Made by a program: the position numbers and the translations under genes. A DNA stretch of 64,000 nt from an uncultured Oscillospiraceae bacterium (GTDB taxonomy: Bacteria; Bacillota; Clostridia; Oscillospirales; Oscillospiraceae), in NCBI GenBank assembly GCA_944385445.1, contig CALWXF010000003.1, positions 58,213 to 122,212 of the forward strand, given 5' to 3'. Each line of letters begins with the position of its first letter. The first letter of the stretch is position 1. The notes beneath the pieces are model-generated. The model did not search any database. It was given only the letters and a program-made list of their open reading frames with translations, and was not told the DNA's origin. Below are positions 46,486 through 54,996 of this stretch, in pieces.

Positions 46486-46514
46486 CAGCCCCCGGCCAAG
46501 TTGGCCGGGGGCTG
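46486..46514 (-). terminator. Terminator of icd
   Basis: CAGCCCCCGGCCAA pairs with its complement, with TTTTA following on the minus strand. Confidence 0.88.
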
Positions 46515-46529
46515 CATGTTTCATAAATA

Positions 46530-47729
46530 TCAAAGCTTGGCAGCGATGGCCCGCATAAACTCCAGGCCAGTCACCTTCTGGGCGGGGGCTTTCCCCTCCC
46601 ACAGGCCCACCAGGTCGCCAGTCATGACACCGGACTCGATGGTGTCAATGGCGGCCTTCTCCAGGCGGTGGGCAAAGTCGGTGAGCTCGGGGATGTTGTC
46701 CAGCTCGCCCCGCTTGGCCAGAGCGCCCGTCCAGGCGAAGATGGTGGCCATGGGGTTGGTGGACACCTGCTCCCCTCTCAGGTGGCGGTAGTAGTGCTGG
46801 GTGACGGTGCCGTGGGCGGCCTCGTACTCATAGTAGCCCTCGGGGGACACCAGCACGGAGGTCATCATGGCCAGAGAGCCGAAGGCGGTGGACACCATGT
46901 CGCTCATAACGTCGCCGTCGTAGTTCTTACAGGCCCAGATGAAGCCGCCCTTGGAGCGGATGACACGGGCCACAGCGTCGTCAATGAGGGTGTAGAAGTA
47001 GGTGATGCCAGCCTGTTCAAACTTCTCCTTGTACTCCGCCTCAAAGATGTCGTGGAAGATGTCCTTGAAGGTGTGGTCATACTTCTTGGAGATGGTGTCC
47101 TTGGTGGAGAACCACAGGTCCTGCTTGACATCCAGGGCGTACTGGAAGCAGGAGTGTGCAAAGGACGTGATGGACTGGTCCAGGTTGAACTGGCCCTGCA
47201 CCACGCCGGGGCCCTTGAAGTCCTGGATGGTCTGGCGCTGCTCGGTGCCGTCGGCGGCGGTGAACACCAGCTCTGCCTTGCCGGGGCCAGTCAGGCGCAT
47301 TTCGGTGGCCTTATACACGTCACCGAAGGCGTGACGGGCGATGGTAATGGGCTTCTCCCAGTTCTTCACCACCGGGTTGATGCCCTCCACCATGATGGGG
47401 GCACGGAACACGGTGCCGTCCAGAATGGCACGAATGGTGCCATTGGGGGACTTCCACATCTGGGAGAGGTTGTACTCCTCCACCCGCTGGGCGTTGGGGG
47501 TGATGGTGGCGCACTTCACCGCCACGCCATACTTCTTGGTGGCCTCGGCGGCGTCCACCGTCACCTGGTCCCCGGTCTCCTCCCGGTGGCGCAGGCCCAG
47601 GTCGTAATACTCGGTTTTCAGGTCAATATACGGCTCCAGCAGCTCCTCTTTGATCTGCTGCCAGAGAATGCGGGTCATCTCGTCCCCGTCCATCTCCACC
47701 AGGGGGGTCTTCATCTGAATTTTACTCAT
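46530..47729 (-). CDS. icd: NADP-dependent isocitrate dehydrogenase
   Basis: A 399-residue enzyme of the eukaryotic-like homodimeric IDH class, making 2-oxoglutarate and NADPH from isocitrate. Recognisable stretches are [30 protein letters not shown] (substrate loop), [15 protein letters not shown] and [12 protein letters not shown]. Length matches the class. It is monocistronic, with a promoter at 47778-47806 and a strong terminator. In an anaerobe with a partial TCA cycle it would serve glutamate synthesis. Confidence 0.95.
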   Translation of the reverse strand: MSKIQMKTPLVEMDGDEMTRILWQQIKEELLEPYIDLKTEYYDLGLRHREETGDQVTVDAAEATKKYGVAVKCATITPNAQRVEEYNLSQMWKSPNGTIRAILDGTVFRAPIMVEGINPVVKNWEKPITIARHAFGDVYKATEMRLTGPGKAELVFTAADGTEQRQTIQDFKGPGVVQGQFNLDQSITSFAHSCFQYALDVKQDLWFSTKDTISKKYDHTFKDIFHDIFEAEYKEKFEQAGITYFYTLIDDAVARVIRSKGGFIWACKNYDGDVMSDMVSTAFGSLAMMTSVLVSPEGYYEYEAAHGTVTQHYYRHLRGEQVSTNPMATIFAWTGALAKRGELDNIPELTDFAHRLEKAAIDTIESGVMTGDLVGLWEGKAPAQKVTGLEFMRAIAAKL

Positions 47730-47777
47730 GGGTATCGCTCCTTTTACCCTTGCCTCGGGCGTGTACTCGTAGCTCTC

Positions 47778-47806
47778 ATTTTACCCCAGGCCCGTCAAAA
47801 TTTCAA
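47778..47806 (-). promoter_or_regulatory. Promoter of icd
   Basis: On the minus strand, TTGAAA (47801-47806), 17-bp spacer, TAAAAT (47778-47783). Confidence 0.7.
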
Positions 47807-47845
47807 GCACTTTCGCACACTAGCGAACCAACATTTTTGCGCAGA

Positions 47846-47873
47846 AAAAGGGCCGGGAGATCCCGGCCCTTTT
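47846..47873 (-). terminator. Terminator of the truncated NSS gene
   Basis: AAAAGGGCCGGGA pairs with its complement around 2 bases, followed by TTTTTC on the minus strand. Confidence 0.88.
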
Positions 47874-47875
47874 GG

Positions 47876-48853
47876 TTAGGCAAAGAAGCGGTTCCAATAG
47901 CCCATGACAAAGATGATGAACATGATAATGGGCAGCAGATAGGTCACATAGAAGCGCACGTTGCGGGGGAAGCGCAGGCCCGAGCCTGTGTTGGCCTCGG
48001 CCAGGAAGTTGTCCCAGCCCCAGCCCTTGCGGGTAACGCAGAACAGCAGGTACACCAGAGAGCCCAGAGGCAGAATGTTGTCGCTGATGAGGAAGTCCTC
48101 CAGATCCATGATGGAGGTGCCGGCACCCAGAGGCTGGAAGCCGCTCCACAGGTTGAAGCCCAGCACGCAGGGCATGGACAGCACCAGAATGAGCACGGTA
48201 TTCACCAGCACCGCCTTTTTCCGGCTCCAGCCCCACTTATCCATGTAGAAGCAGACGATGTTCTCAAACACGGCAATGACGGTGGACAGAGCGGCGAAGG
48301 ACATGAACACGAAGAACAGAGCGCCCCACAGCCGTCCCCCGCTCATGGAGTTGAACACGTTGGGCAGGGTGATGAAGATGAGGTTGGCCCCGCTGTCGGC
48401 AGCCACATCAAAGGCGGAACAGGCGGGGAAGATGATGAGACCAGCGGTGAAGGCCACAAAGGTGTCCAAGATGCCCACCCGCAGGGCCTCGCCGGGGAGG
48501 GTGTGCTCCTTGCCGATGTAGCTGCCGAAGATGGCCAGAGCGCCGATGCCCAGAGACAGGGTGAAGAAGGCCTGACCCATGGCGGCGTAGATGGCCTCCC
48601 AGAGGATGAAGTTGCCCTGGGCATCGTACATCAGGTTGTGGAAGTTGGGCATGAGGTAGAAGGCCAGGCCCTCCATGCCGCCCTCCAGGGTGAGGGAGCG
48701 CACCGCCAAGATTACCATGACTGCCAGCAGGCACAGCATCATGGCCTTGTTGATCTTCTCCACGCCGTTTTGCAGACCCCGGGACACCACCAGCATCCCC
48801 ACCAGGACAACCAGGACCATGAACCCGGTCATCAGGTCCGGCTGGGAGAGCAT
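47876..48853 (-). pseudogene. N-terminally truncated neurotransmitter:sodium symporter (NSS)
   Basis: A 325-residue frame matching only the C-terminal two thirds of bacterial NSS transporters (LeuT/MhsT type, about 450-510 residues). It begins in what should be TM5 and continues VVSRGLQNGVEKINK, AMGQAFFTLSLGIGALAIFGSYI, IIFPACSAFDVAADSGANLIFITLP and FFVFMSFAALSTVIAVFEN. TM1-TM4, including the unwound TM1 that forms the substrate and sodium sites, are absent, and the 100 bases upstream hold no remnant. Oddly, GAGGAG and a plausible promoter lie directly upstream, so it may be expressed. Transport by itself is unlikely. It could be a decayed gene or a short variant. Confidence 0.75.
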
Positions 48854-48910
48854 GTTGCCAAACTCCTCTTTTCTCTTGTCTCGTTCCCAGAGTTGGGATG
48901 ATACTCGAAC

Positions 48911-48939
48911 ACTCTACACGTTTTTCCCCCGTCAGTCAA
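48911..48939 (-). promoter_or_regulatory. Possible promoter of the truncated NSS gene
   Basis: On the minus strand, TTGACT (48934-48939), 17-bp spacer, TAGAGT (48911-48916). Confidence 0.5.
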
Positions 48940-48957
48940 GCACAGCACTGTGCTAAA

Positions 48958-49419
48958 TTATCCAATCTCTGTCACCGGCTTCTCCATGACGAAGTTGGTC
49001 AGGGCTACCCCCTGCCGCTCCACCTGCTGCTGACGCACCACCCGGTAGCCCCGGGCCTCAAAAAAGGGGCGGGCGGTGATGGAGGCGTGGGTGGTCACAG
49101 GCCCTGACACCGCCCCCTCCAATCGGTCACACAGCGCCCGAGCTATCCCCTGGCCCTGGCAATCCCAGCGCACATACAGCCGGTCCAGATAGCCGTCCGG
49201 GTGGATGTCCCCAAAGCCGAGGATGCCCGTCTCGTCCTCCGCCACCAGGGCACAGTGGCCCAGAAAAGACTGCTCCCAAGCCTCCAGGTCCATCTTCCCC
49301 GTGGCCCACACCGCCAACTGCTGGGGGGTGTAGTCTCTGGCGTTGACTCTGTGGACGGTGTTGTAAAACAGCTCTGCCATTTCCCCGCCGTCTCCCGGTC
49401 GAAAATCTCGAATCATCAT
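48958..49419 (-). CDS. GNAT family N-acetyltransferase
   Basis: A 153-residue acetyltransferase. The acetyl-CoA-binding motif appears as LYVRWDCQGQGIARALCDRLE, preceded by ILGFGDIHPDGYLDRLYV; the C-terminal FFEARGYRVVRQQQVERQGV strand-helix is typical of the single-domain GNAT group that includes YafP-like enzymes. Substrate unknown. The start at 49419 leaves only a weak AGAAAAG ribosome site. It begins 19 bases after the MBL gene ends and is probably co-transcribed with it. Confidence 0.85.
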   Translation of the reverse strand: MMIRDFRPGDGGEMAELFYNTVHRVNARDYTPQQLAVWATGKMDLEAWEQSFLGHCALVAEDETGILGFGDIHPDGYLDRLYVRWDCQGQGIARALCDRLEGAVSGPVTTHASITARPFFEARGYRVVRQQQVERQGVALTNFVMEKPVTEIG

Positions 49420-49438
49420 ATCTTTTCTTCTCTCTCTA

Positions 49439-50209
49439 TCACAGCTGGATGGCCCAGTCCCCATAGGTATGGGTGCCGCTTCCATGGCGCAGCTCCCCCG
49501 CCTCGTCCAGCTCCCGCAGCTTGTCCCGCATCTCCAAGCGCAGCTCTGGGGGCAGGTCCAGGTCATGGTGGCCGGGAAAGAGCCGCTGCACGGGCAGCTG
49601 GGCCACCTGCTCCAGGGATTTGAGATAGGCCTGGGGGTCAGTGGAGGGGAACCAGGCGGTGAGCAACCCCCGGTAAATGAGGTCCCCGGTGAACAGGTAG
49701 CCCCGCTCCGCCTCCCAGAAGCACATGTGGCCCGGGGCATGGCCGGGGGTATGGAACACCTGGATATCTCGGCCTCCCAGATGGATGGTCTCCCCGCCCC
49801 GGAGCACCCGGGTGGGGATGCCCTGGAAAAATTCGTAGGTGTTCACGTCGTAGCCCTGAGGCAGCTGGCAGCGGTCGGTCACATAGCCCCGAATCAGCTC
49901 AATGGGCTGGGGAAAGCCCCCCTGGAGCCAGGGCAGCTCCGCTTCATGGGCGTAAAAGTCCGGGTAGTAGCGGTGCCCGCCGATGTGGTCCCAGTGGATG
50001 TGGGTGGCCACCGCCGTCACCGGGCCCCGGGCCAGCGCAGCCACCACCGGGGAGATGTCGCAGATGCCCAGGCCTGTGTCAATGAGCAGGGTGCGGTCTC
50101 TGCCATTGAGCAAATAACAGTGGGTCTCCTCCCAGTGGCGGTATTCGCTGATGATATAGGTATCCGGGTCCACCTGGTCCACGGTAAACCATGGGCTTTG
50201 GTCCTTCAT
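49439..50209 (-). CDS. MBL-fold metallo-hydrolase
   Basis: A 256-residue metallo-beta-lactamase-fold hydrolase. The metal-binding motif is THIHWDHIGGH, followed by GHAPGH (third His), FTGDLIYRG (bridging Asp) and FPGHHD. The order resembles the glyoxalase II/YcbL-like group, but the substrate cannot be assigned. The start at 50209 is preceded by GGAGGGGAG. It forms an operon with the downstream GNAT gene and is divergent from the HAD gene. Confidence 0.88.
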   Translation of the reverse strand: MKDQSPWFTVDQVDPDTYIISEYRHWEETHCYLLNGRDRTLLIDTGLGICDISPVVAALARGPVTAVATHIHWDHIGGHRYYPDFYAHEAELPWLQGGFPQPIELIRGYVTDRCQLPQGYDVNTYEFFQGIPTRVLRGGETIHLGGRDIQVFHTPGHAPGHMCFWEAERGYLFTGDLIYRGLLTAWFPSTDPQAYLKSLEQVAQLPVQRLFPGHHDLDLPPELRLEMRDKLRELDEAGELRHGSGTHTYGDWAIQL

Positions 50210-50240
50210 GGGCTCCCCTCCTTGTGTGTCGTTGCTCCCC

Positions 50241-50269
50241 ATGATAGCACAGGGGCCGGGTGAACTCAA
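50241..50269 (-). promoter_or_regulatory. Promoter of the MBL-GNAT operon
   Basis: On the minus strand, TTGAGT (50264-50269), 17-bp spacer, TATCAT (50241-50246). Confidence 0.6.
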
Positions 50270-50285
50270 CCATTCCATCTTGGTC

Positions 50286-50314
50286 TTGTCCCTGCCCGCC
50301 ACTTCCGGTATAAT
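50286..50314 (+). promoter_or_regulatory. Promoter of the HAD hydrolase gene
   Basis: TTGTCC (50286-50291), 17-bp spacer, TATAAT (50309-50314), just 33 bases before the start codon. Confidence 0.7.
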
Positions 50315-50346
50315 AGTTCCATCCCATACAAAAGAGGAAGCTACTT

Positions 50347-50994
50347 ATGTACACCCACATTTTCTTTGACTTAGACGGCACCCTCACCGACCCCAAGGAG
50401 GGGATCACCAACTCGGTGGCCTATGCCCTGGCGTCTTTCGGTATCCACGAGGACCCGGACCGGCTCACCCCCTTCATCGGCCCGCCCCTCATCGACTCCT
50501 TCATGGAGTTCTACCACTTTGATCTCCCCACCGCCCAGAAAGCGGTGGAAAAATACCGGGAATACTTCTCCCAGAAGGGTATTTTTGAAAACAAATTGTT
50601 TTCCGGCACTCAACCTCTGCTGGCCCAGCTGAAAGGGGCGGGAAAGACCGTATGTCTGGCCACCTCCAAGCCGGAGGTGTTCGCCCGTCAGATTCTGGAG
50701 CACTTCCACATGGACGGCTACTTTGACTTGATTGTGGGCAGCTGCCTGGACGGCACCCGCACCAAAAAGGGCGAGGTGATTGGGGAGGTATTCGCCCGGC
50801 TGGGGGAGAACGGCCTGGACAAGGCCATGTGCGTCATGGTGGGCGACCGCCTCCACGACATCCACGGAGCCCATGAGAACGGCCTGGACTCCATCGGCGT
50901 CACCTTCGGCTATGGCAGCGTGGAAGAGCTGACCCAGGCCGGGGCCACCCATATCGCCCACAGCTTTGAAGAATTGGCGGGAATTTTAGGCTAA
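50347..50994 (+). CDS. HAD-superfamily hydrolase, phosphoglycolate phosphatase-like
   Basis: A 215-residue HAD-IA phosphatase. Motif I is FFDLDGTLTD (Asp8 and Asp10), motif II LATSKPE, motif III Lys in TRTKKGEV and motif IV VMVGDRLHDIHGAHENG. The helical cap lies at about 17-80. Relatives include Gph and the pyrophosphatase PpaX; the substrate is not decided by sequence. AGAGGAAG precedes the ATG. It is monocistronic with promoter and terminator. Confidence 0.88.
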   Translation: MYTHIFFDLDGTLTDPKEGITNSVAYALASFGIHEDPDRLTPFIGPPLIDSFMEFYHFDLPTAQKAVEKYREYFSQKGIFENKLFSGTQPLLAQLKGAGKTVCLATSKPEVFARQILEHFHMDGYFDLIVGSCLDGTRTKKGEVIGEVFARLGENGLDKAMCVMVGDRLHDIHGAHENGLDSIGVTFGYGSVEELTQAGATHIAHSFEELAGILG

Positions 50995-51030
50995 AAAACA
51001 GCCTCTGAGGTGCACTCAGAGGCTGTTTTT
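50994..51030. terminator. Bidirectional terminator between HAD and P-type ATPase genes
   Basis: AAAAACAGCCTCTGAG pairs perfectly with its complement around a 5-base loop; T-runs exist on both strands. Confidence 0.9.
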
Positions 51031-51031
51031 C

Positions 51032-53473
51032 TTATTGATCGGTTTTGGCACGCTGCTTCCTGCGCTTGAGCCACTCCCCTTTGATGCGGCTGCCCCACTC
51101 AAAGGCAGTCTCAAAGGCATAGATCACCGAGGGGGTGAGCAGCAGGAACACCGTCACCACCAGGGCGGACTGGAGGTCCAGGGCGGTGAGCTCGAAGAAG
51201 GGTCCAAACCACACCACGGCCACCACCATAGCCACGGTCATAGCCCCCAACAGGGCCCATCGCTTTTTGTCCAGGGGCCGGGCCACATAGTAGATCACCA
51301 GCAGTCCCACCGCTCCGATGGTGACGGTGGACAGGGTAGACAAGGTGGCCCGCTGGAAGGTAAAGGCATAGGTGAACAGCTCCAGGCCCACAATGAGCAC
51401 GATGTTGGTGAGGCCTCCCGGCAGAGCCCGGCGGAGCACATTGTGCATAAAGCGGCCCCGCACCAGCTCATGGTTGGGCTCCAGGGCCAGCACAAAGGAG
51501 GGAATGCCGATGGTCAGGGCGCTGATGAGAGTGAGCTGAATGGGGACAAAGGGGTACGGGAACCCGGCAATGAGGGTAATAAGGGCCAAAAATACCGACA
51601 TGGTGTTTTTCACCAGGTAGAGGGCAGCCGCCCGCTGGATGTTGTTGATGACCCGTCGGCCCTCCTCCACCACCCGGGGCATGGCGGAGAAGTCGGAGTC
51701 CAGCAGCACCAGCTCGGCCACCTGGCAGGCGGCCTCCGCCCCCGAGGCCATGGCGATGCCGCAGTCGGCGTCCTTCAGGGCCAGCACGTCGTTGACGCCG
51801 TCGCCGGTCATGGCCACGGTGTGCCCCGCCTTTTGCAGGGCCTTCACCAGCTTGCGCTTCTGGTCCGGGGTCACCCGGCCAAAGACGGTATAGTCCTGCA
51901 CAGCCCGGTCATAGTCTCCCGACTCCTTGAGGGTGGCGGCGTCCACAAACCGCTCCGCCCCGGCAATGCCTGCCTGTTGAGCCACCCGGGACACGGTCTG
52001 GGGGTTGTCGCCGGAGATGACCTTCACGTCCACCCCGTACTTGGCGAAGTAGCGGAAGGTGTCGGGGGCCTCGGGGCGGATGGGGTTGGCCACCACCACC
52101 AGGGCCACGGGGACCACTCTCCCCTGCAAGCCGCCCTCCTGGGTGGGGGGCGTGTCGCACTGGGCCAGCAGCAGCACCCGGCACCCCGCCTGCTGGTAGG
52201 GCTCCACCCGGTTGGCAATGGCCTGGTAGTTCTTTTTGAGGATGAATTCCGGGGCGCCGATCACATAGGAGCCCTGGCCCTGGAACACCACCGCCGACCA
52301 CTTGTTGGCAGAGGTGAAGGGGACCACCTGCTGGGCCTGCCAGCCGTTCCCCTGCTGGAACCGCTGAGCCAAGGCACGGGCGGTGTCGTTGTCGGCGTCC
52401 ATCACCTGGTAATAGGCGCCCAGCACCCCCTCCACCTGCTGAGGAGAGGTCTGGGGGTCCAGGCACACCAACTCCTGCACCGACATGTCCGGCTGGGTGA
52501 CGGTGCCTGTCTTATCCACGCACAGCACATCCACCCGGGCCAGGGTCTCAATGGCGCTCATCTGGTGGACCAGGGTTTTCCGCTGGGCCAGGCGCATCAC
52601 CGAGACGGCCAGGGCCACACTGGTCAAGAGGTACAGGCCCTCGGGAATCATGCCGATGAGAGCGGCCACCATGGAGGTGATGGAGGTGGAGAAGCTCTGC
52701 TCCTGCACCAGAAATTCGTTGCAAAACAGGGCGATGCCCAGGGGGATGAGGGCGAAGCCGATGACCCGAATCAGGCGGTCCAGAGACTTCATCATCTCGG
52801 ACTTGCCCGCCCCCTGGTCCGCCTTAGCCTCATGGGCCAGACGGGCGGCGTAGCTGGCCGCTCCCACCTGGTCCATCCGGGCCCGGCACTTGCCGGACAC
52901 CACAAAGCTGCCGGAGAGCAGCGGGTCCCCGGGATTTTTCACGATGGGGTCCGCCTCACCGGTGATGAGGGCCTCGTTCACCGTCACCTGGCCCACTAAC
53001 ACCGGGCCGTCGGCGGGAATCTGGTCTCCGGCCCCCAGCTCCACAATGTCCTCCCGCACCAGCTGGTCCACGGGCACGGTGCCCAACTGGCCGCCCCGCA
53101 CCACTTTGACCCGGGCTTGGGCCACCAGAGCCAGCTTGCTCAGGGTGGCTCTGGAGCGCAGCTGCTGGACGATACCGATGAGGGAGTTGATGGCAGCGAT
53201 GAGGAGAAAGAACATGTCCCGGAAGCTGCCCGCCAGCACCAGCAGCGCCGCCAGTACCACAAACACCAGGTTGAAGAAGGTCAGGGTGTTTTCCCGGATG
53301 ATCTCCCCGGTGGATTTCAGGTTGGTCTCCTCCACACGGTTATGCCATCCGGCGGCGGCCAGCTGGGCCGCCTGAGCCTGGGTCAAACCCTGTTCCGGGG
53401 TGGGAAAATAGCGATCCATGGGGACGGGCTGCCGCAGCTGGCCGTCCCCTCTCTGTCTCTTGTTTCGCTTCAT
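51032..53473 (-). CDS. Cation-translocating P-type ATPase (CtpE-like)
   Basis: An 813-residue membrane ATPase. The actuator loop is LITGEADP (171-173 TGE), the ion-path motif in TM4 is PEGLYLLTS (277-), and the phosphorylated residue is Asp320 in CVDKTGTVTQ. The hinge motif is MTGDGVNDVLALKDADCG. Helix pairs lie at about 64-103 and 236-290, with six more in the C-terminus. Together these match the CtpE-like group (calcium uptake reported in mycobacteria) rather than heavy-metal pumps, as no N-terminal CxxC or CPx motif exists. The ion is inferred. It follows the thioesterase gene after 3 bases. Confidence 0.88.
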   Translation of the reverse strand: MKRNKRQRGDGQLRQPVPMDRYFPTPEQGLTQAQAAQLAAAGWHNRVEETNLKSTGEIIRENTLTFFNLVFVVLAALLVLAGSFRDMFFLLIAAINSLIGIVQQLRSRATLSKLALVAQARVKVVRGGQLGTVPVDQLVREDIVELGAGDQIPADGPVLVGQVTVNEALITGEADPIVKNPGDPLLSGSFVVSGKCRARMDQVGAASYAARLAHEAKADQGAGKSEMMKSLDRLIRVIGFALIPLGIALFCNEFLVQEQSFSTSITSMVAALIGMIPEGLYLLTSVALAVSVMRLAQRKTLVHQMSAIETLARVDVLCVDKTGTVTQPDMSVQELVCLDPQTSPQQVEGVLGAYYQVMDADNDTARALAQRFQQGNGWQAQQVVPFTSANKWSAVVFQGQGSYVIGAPEFILKKNYQAIANRVEPYQQAGCRVLLLAQCDTPPTQEGGLQGRVVPVALVVVANPIRPEAPDTFRYFAKYGVDVKVISGDNPQTVSRVAQQAGIAGAERFVDAATLKESGDYDRAVQDYTVFGRVTPDQKRKLVKALQKAGHTVAMTGDGVNDVLALKDADCGIAMASGAEAACQVAELVLLDSDFSAMPRVVEEGRRVINNIQRAAALYLVKNTMSVFLALITLIAGFPYPFVPIQLTLISALTIGIPSFVLALEPNHELVRGRFMHNVLRRALPGGLTNIVLIVGLELFTYAFTFQRATLSTLSTVTIGAVGLLVIYYVARPLDKKRWALLGAMTVAMVVAVVWFGPFFELTALDLQSALVVTVFLLLTPSVIYAFETAFEWGSRIKGEWLKRRKQRAKTDQ

Positions 53474-53476
53474 ATC

Positions 53477-54220
53477 TTAGGATTCCTCGTCTGCCAAGGT
53501 CATGGCGTATTCAAATCGGACCTCACCCTCGGCACCCACGCCCCGGGCATAGAGGCGATCCCCCTCCACGGCGGTGGCCATGGACAGCTCTTCCCCCGCC
53601 CGGCACTCGCCGATGTAGGAGATCTGGATCTCCCGGATGAACCTTCCCTTGCCGTGGCGCTCCATGTGGAGGGCATCACAGGCATAGTCGGCATAGTGGC
53701 TGTTGTTGATGTGGCCGTTGATGTCGGTATCCGAATACCCTAGATAGCGTTTCCCTGCCACACTAAATTCTCCAGGGCTAGGTACCCGGTGGAGCTTGAT
53801 GGACTTGTTCCGCTCCCCGCCATCGGTGCCCTGGAACTCGGTGACGTCCCGCATCCGGTAGAGCTTGTGGGTGTCGGCGTCCACCATCACCCACTGAGCC
53901 ACCGCCTGGCCAATGTACACGCCGTCCCGGAAGATGTCAAAATCCCGGTAGGAGGCCACGCCAGAACCGCCCCGGTGCCAGGTCTGGATGGTAAATTCGT
54001 CATTCCACCGCAGGGGGGCATTCAGCTCCACCCAGTTCCGGGACACCATCCACAGGCAGTTGTACTTCTCCAAAATTTCCGGCCCTGAGGCCCCCATCTC
54101 AATGGCGGCCTGGGTGGCAGCCTCCTGCAAATAGCCCAGCAGCGCCGAGGGTCGGCACTGGTTGAACATGTCCACATCCAGGGAGCCCACACGGAAGGTC
54201 ACTTCACACACGTTACTCAT
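53477..54220 (-). CDS. Acyl-ACP thioesterase (FatA/FatB-like)
   Basis: A 247-residue double hot-dog enzyme that releases fatty acids from acyl carrier protein. The first hot-dog starts FRVGSLDVDMFNQCRPSALLGYLQEAAT, with CLWMVSRNWVE and the WNDEFTIQTWHRG strand. The second contains LGYSDTDINGHINNSHYADYACDAL, which carries the catalytic Asn-His region. Its start codon directly follows the stop of the zinc-ribbon gene. The chain-length preference is not predictable. In an organism with a DegV protein it may contribute to free fatty acid cycling. Confidence 0.86.
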   Translation of the reverse strand: MSNVCEVTFRVGSLDVDMFNQCRPSALLGYLQEAATQAAIEMGASGPEILEKYNCLWMVSRNWVELNAPLRWNDEFTIQTWHRGGSGVASYRDFDIFRDGVYIGQAVAQWVMVDADTHKLYRMRDVTEFQGTDGGERNKSIKLHRVPSPGEFSVAGKRYLGYSDTDINGHINNSHYADYACDALHMERHGKGRFIREIQISYIGECRAGEELSMATAVEGDRLYARGVGAEGEVRFEYAMTLADEES

Positions 54221-54838
54221 TTATACTTCCTTCTTTCCAGGGATGGTGAGGGTATATCGGGCGCAGATCTCGTCCACGTCGTCCAGGGTGGCGGCAGGCA
54301 ACCGCAGGGTGGCGCCACAGCCAGCGCACACCACATCCACCGAGGAGTACCCCACCTTGATGCCGTACTGGTCGCAGCCGCAGCCGCAGGAGATGCCCTT
54401 GCGGCCTGCAATGTCCTTGAGCTCCGCCAGCACCTCGCCCATGACGATCTCGTCCAGGAAGGTGCCCCGGGTCTCCTCTTGGTCATCCATGCGCAGCTTG
54501 TCCACGGCCCGCTCCAGCTTCTCCATCTCAGCGAACACCGCCTCCTCTTCTCCGATGAAGCAGCAGCCCAGCCCCGAGGCAGAGCAGGAGAGCACCAGCA
54601 GCTTCTCCTCCATCATGGCCCGGGTAGAACACACCGTGTGATGGTCCTTGGCGCAGAAGAGGCAGGGCACCGTCACCTGACAGTGCTCCCCCTGCTGGTG
54701 AAATTCAAGCTGGGACTTGCCGCAGGGACAGGGGATGATCTGGTCCCCGGCGGCCAGGGCAAAGGCGGTACGCTCCACCACCACAGCCTTGCCGCACACG
54801 GGACAGATATAGCCGATGTATCTGTTCTGTTCCGACAT
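54221..54838 (-). CDS. Hypothetical protein with multiple zinc-binding motifs
   Basis: A 205-residue cytoplasmic protein that I do not recognise as a named family. Cysteine pairs are scattered through it: CPVCGK near the start, CPCGKS, CLFCAKDHH, an unusual CSASGLGCC, CGCGCDQYG, and CAGCGA near the end. A helical acidic segment lies in the middle (MEKLERAVDKLRMDDQEE). The start at 54838 follows GGGAGG. It is first in an operon with the thioesterase and P-type ATPase and is divergent from spoVAD. Confidence 0.65.
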   Translation of the reverse strand: MSEQNRYIGYICPVCGKAVVVERTAFALAAGDQIIPCPCGKSQLEFHQQGEHCQVTVPCLFCAKDHHTVCSTRAMMEEKLLVLSCSASGLGCCFIGEEEAVFAEMEKLERAVDKLRMDDQEETRGTFLDEIVMGEVLAELKDIAGRKGISCGCGCDQYGIKVGYSSVDVVCAGCGATLRLPAATLDDVDEICARYTLTIPGKKEV

Positions 54839-54934
54839 AACAGGATTCCTCCCATAATATTTCTCTAAAAATTTTCCAACAGAGTGCATTATACCACCCC
54901 TTTGTGAATTTTTCTAGCACTCCCTGGCTTTTGT

Positions 54935-54962
54935 GATAAATTCCTTGTCGGTGCGCATACTA
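54935..54962 (+). promoter_or_regulatory. Probable forespore (sigma-G type) promoter of spoVAD
   Basis: CATACTA (54956-54962) matches the sigma-G -10 element. A TGATAA at 54934-54939 with a 16-base spacer is a poor -35. Start codon at 54997. Confidence 0.45.
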
Positions 54963-54996
54963 GAGGCAAGATATTTTCTTGAAGGAGTCTTTGCCT

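Noticed and set aside
48843-48957. Remnant of the missing NSS N-terminus
   Set aside because: None of the frames upstream of 48853 encodes the expected RxQWxSRxGF or TM1 sequence, so it is a true deletion rather than a frameshift.
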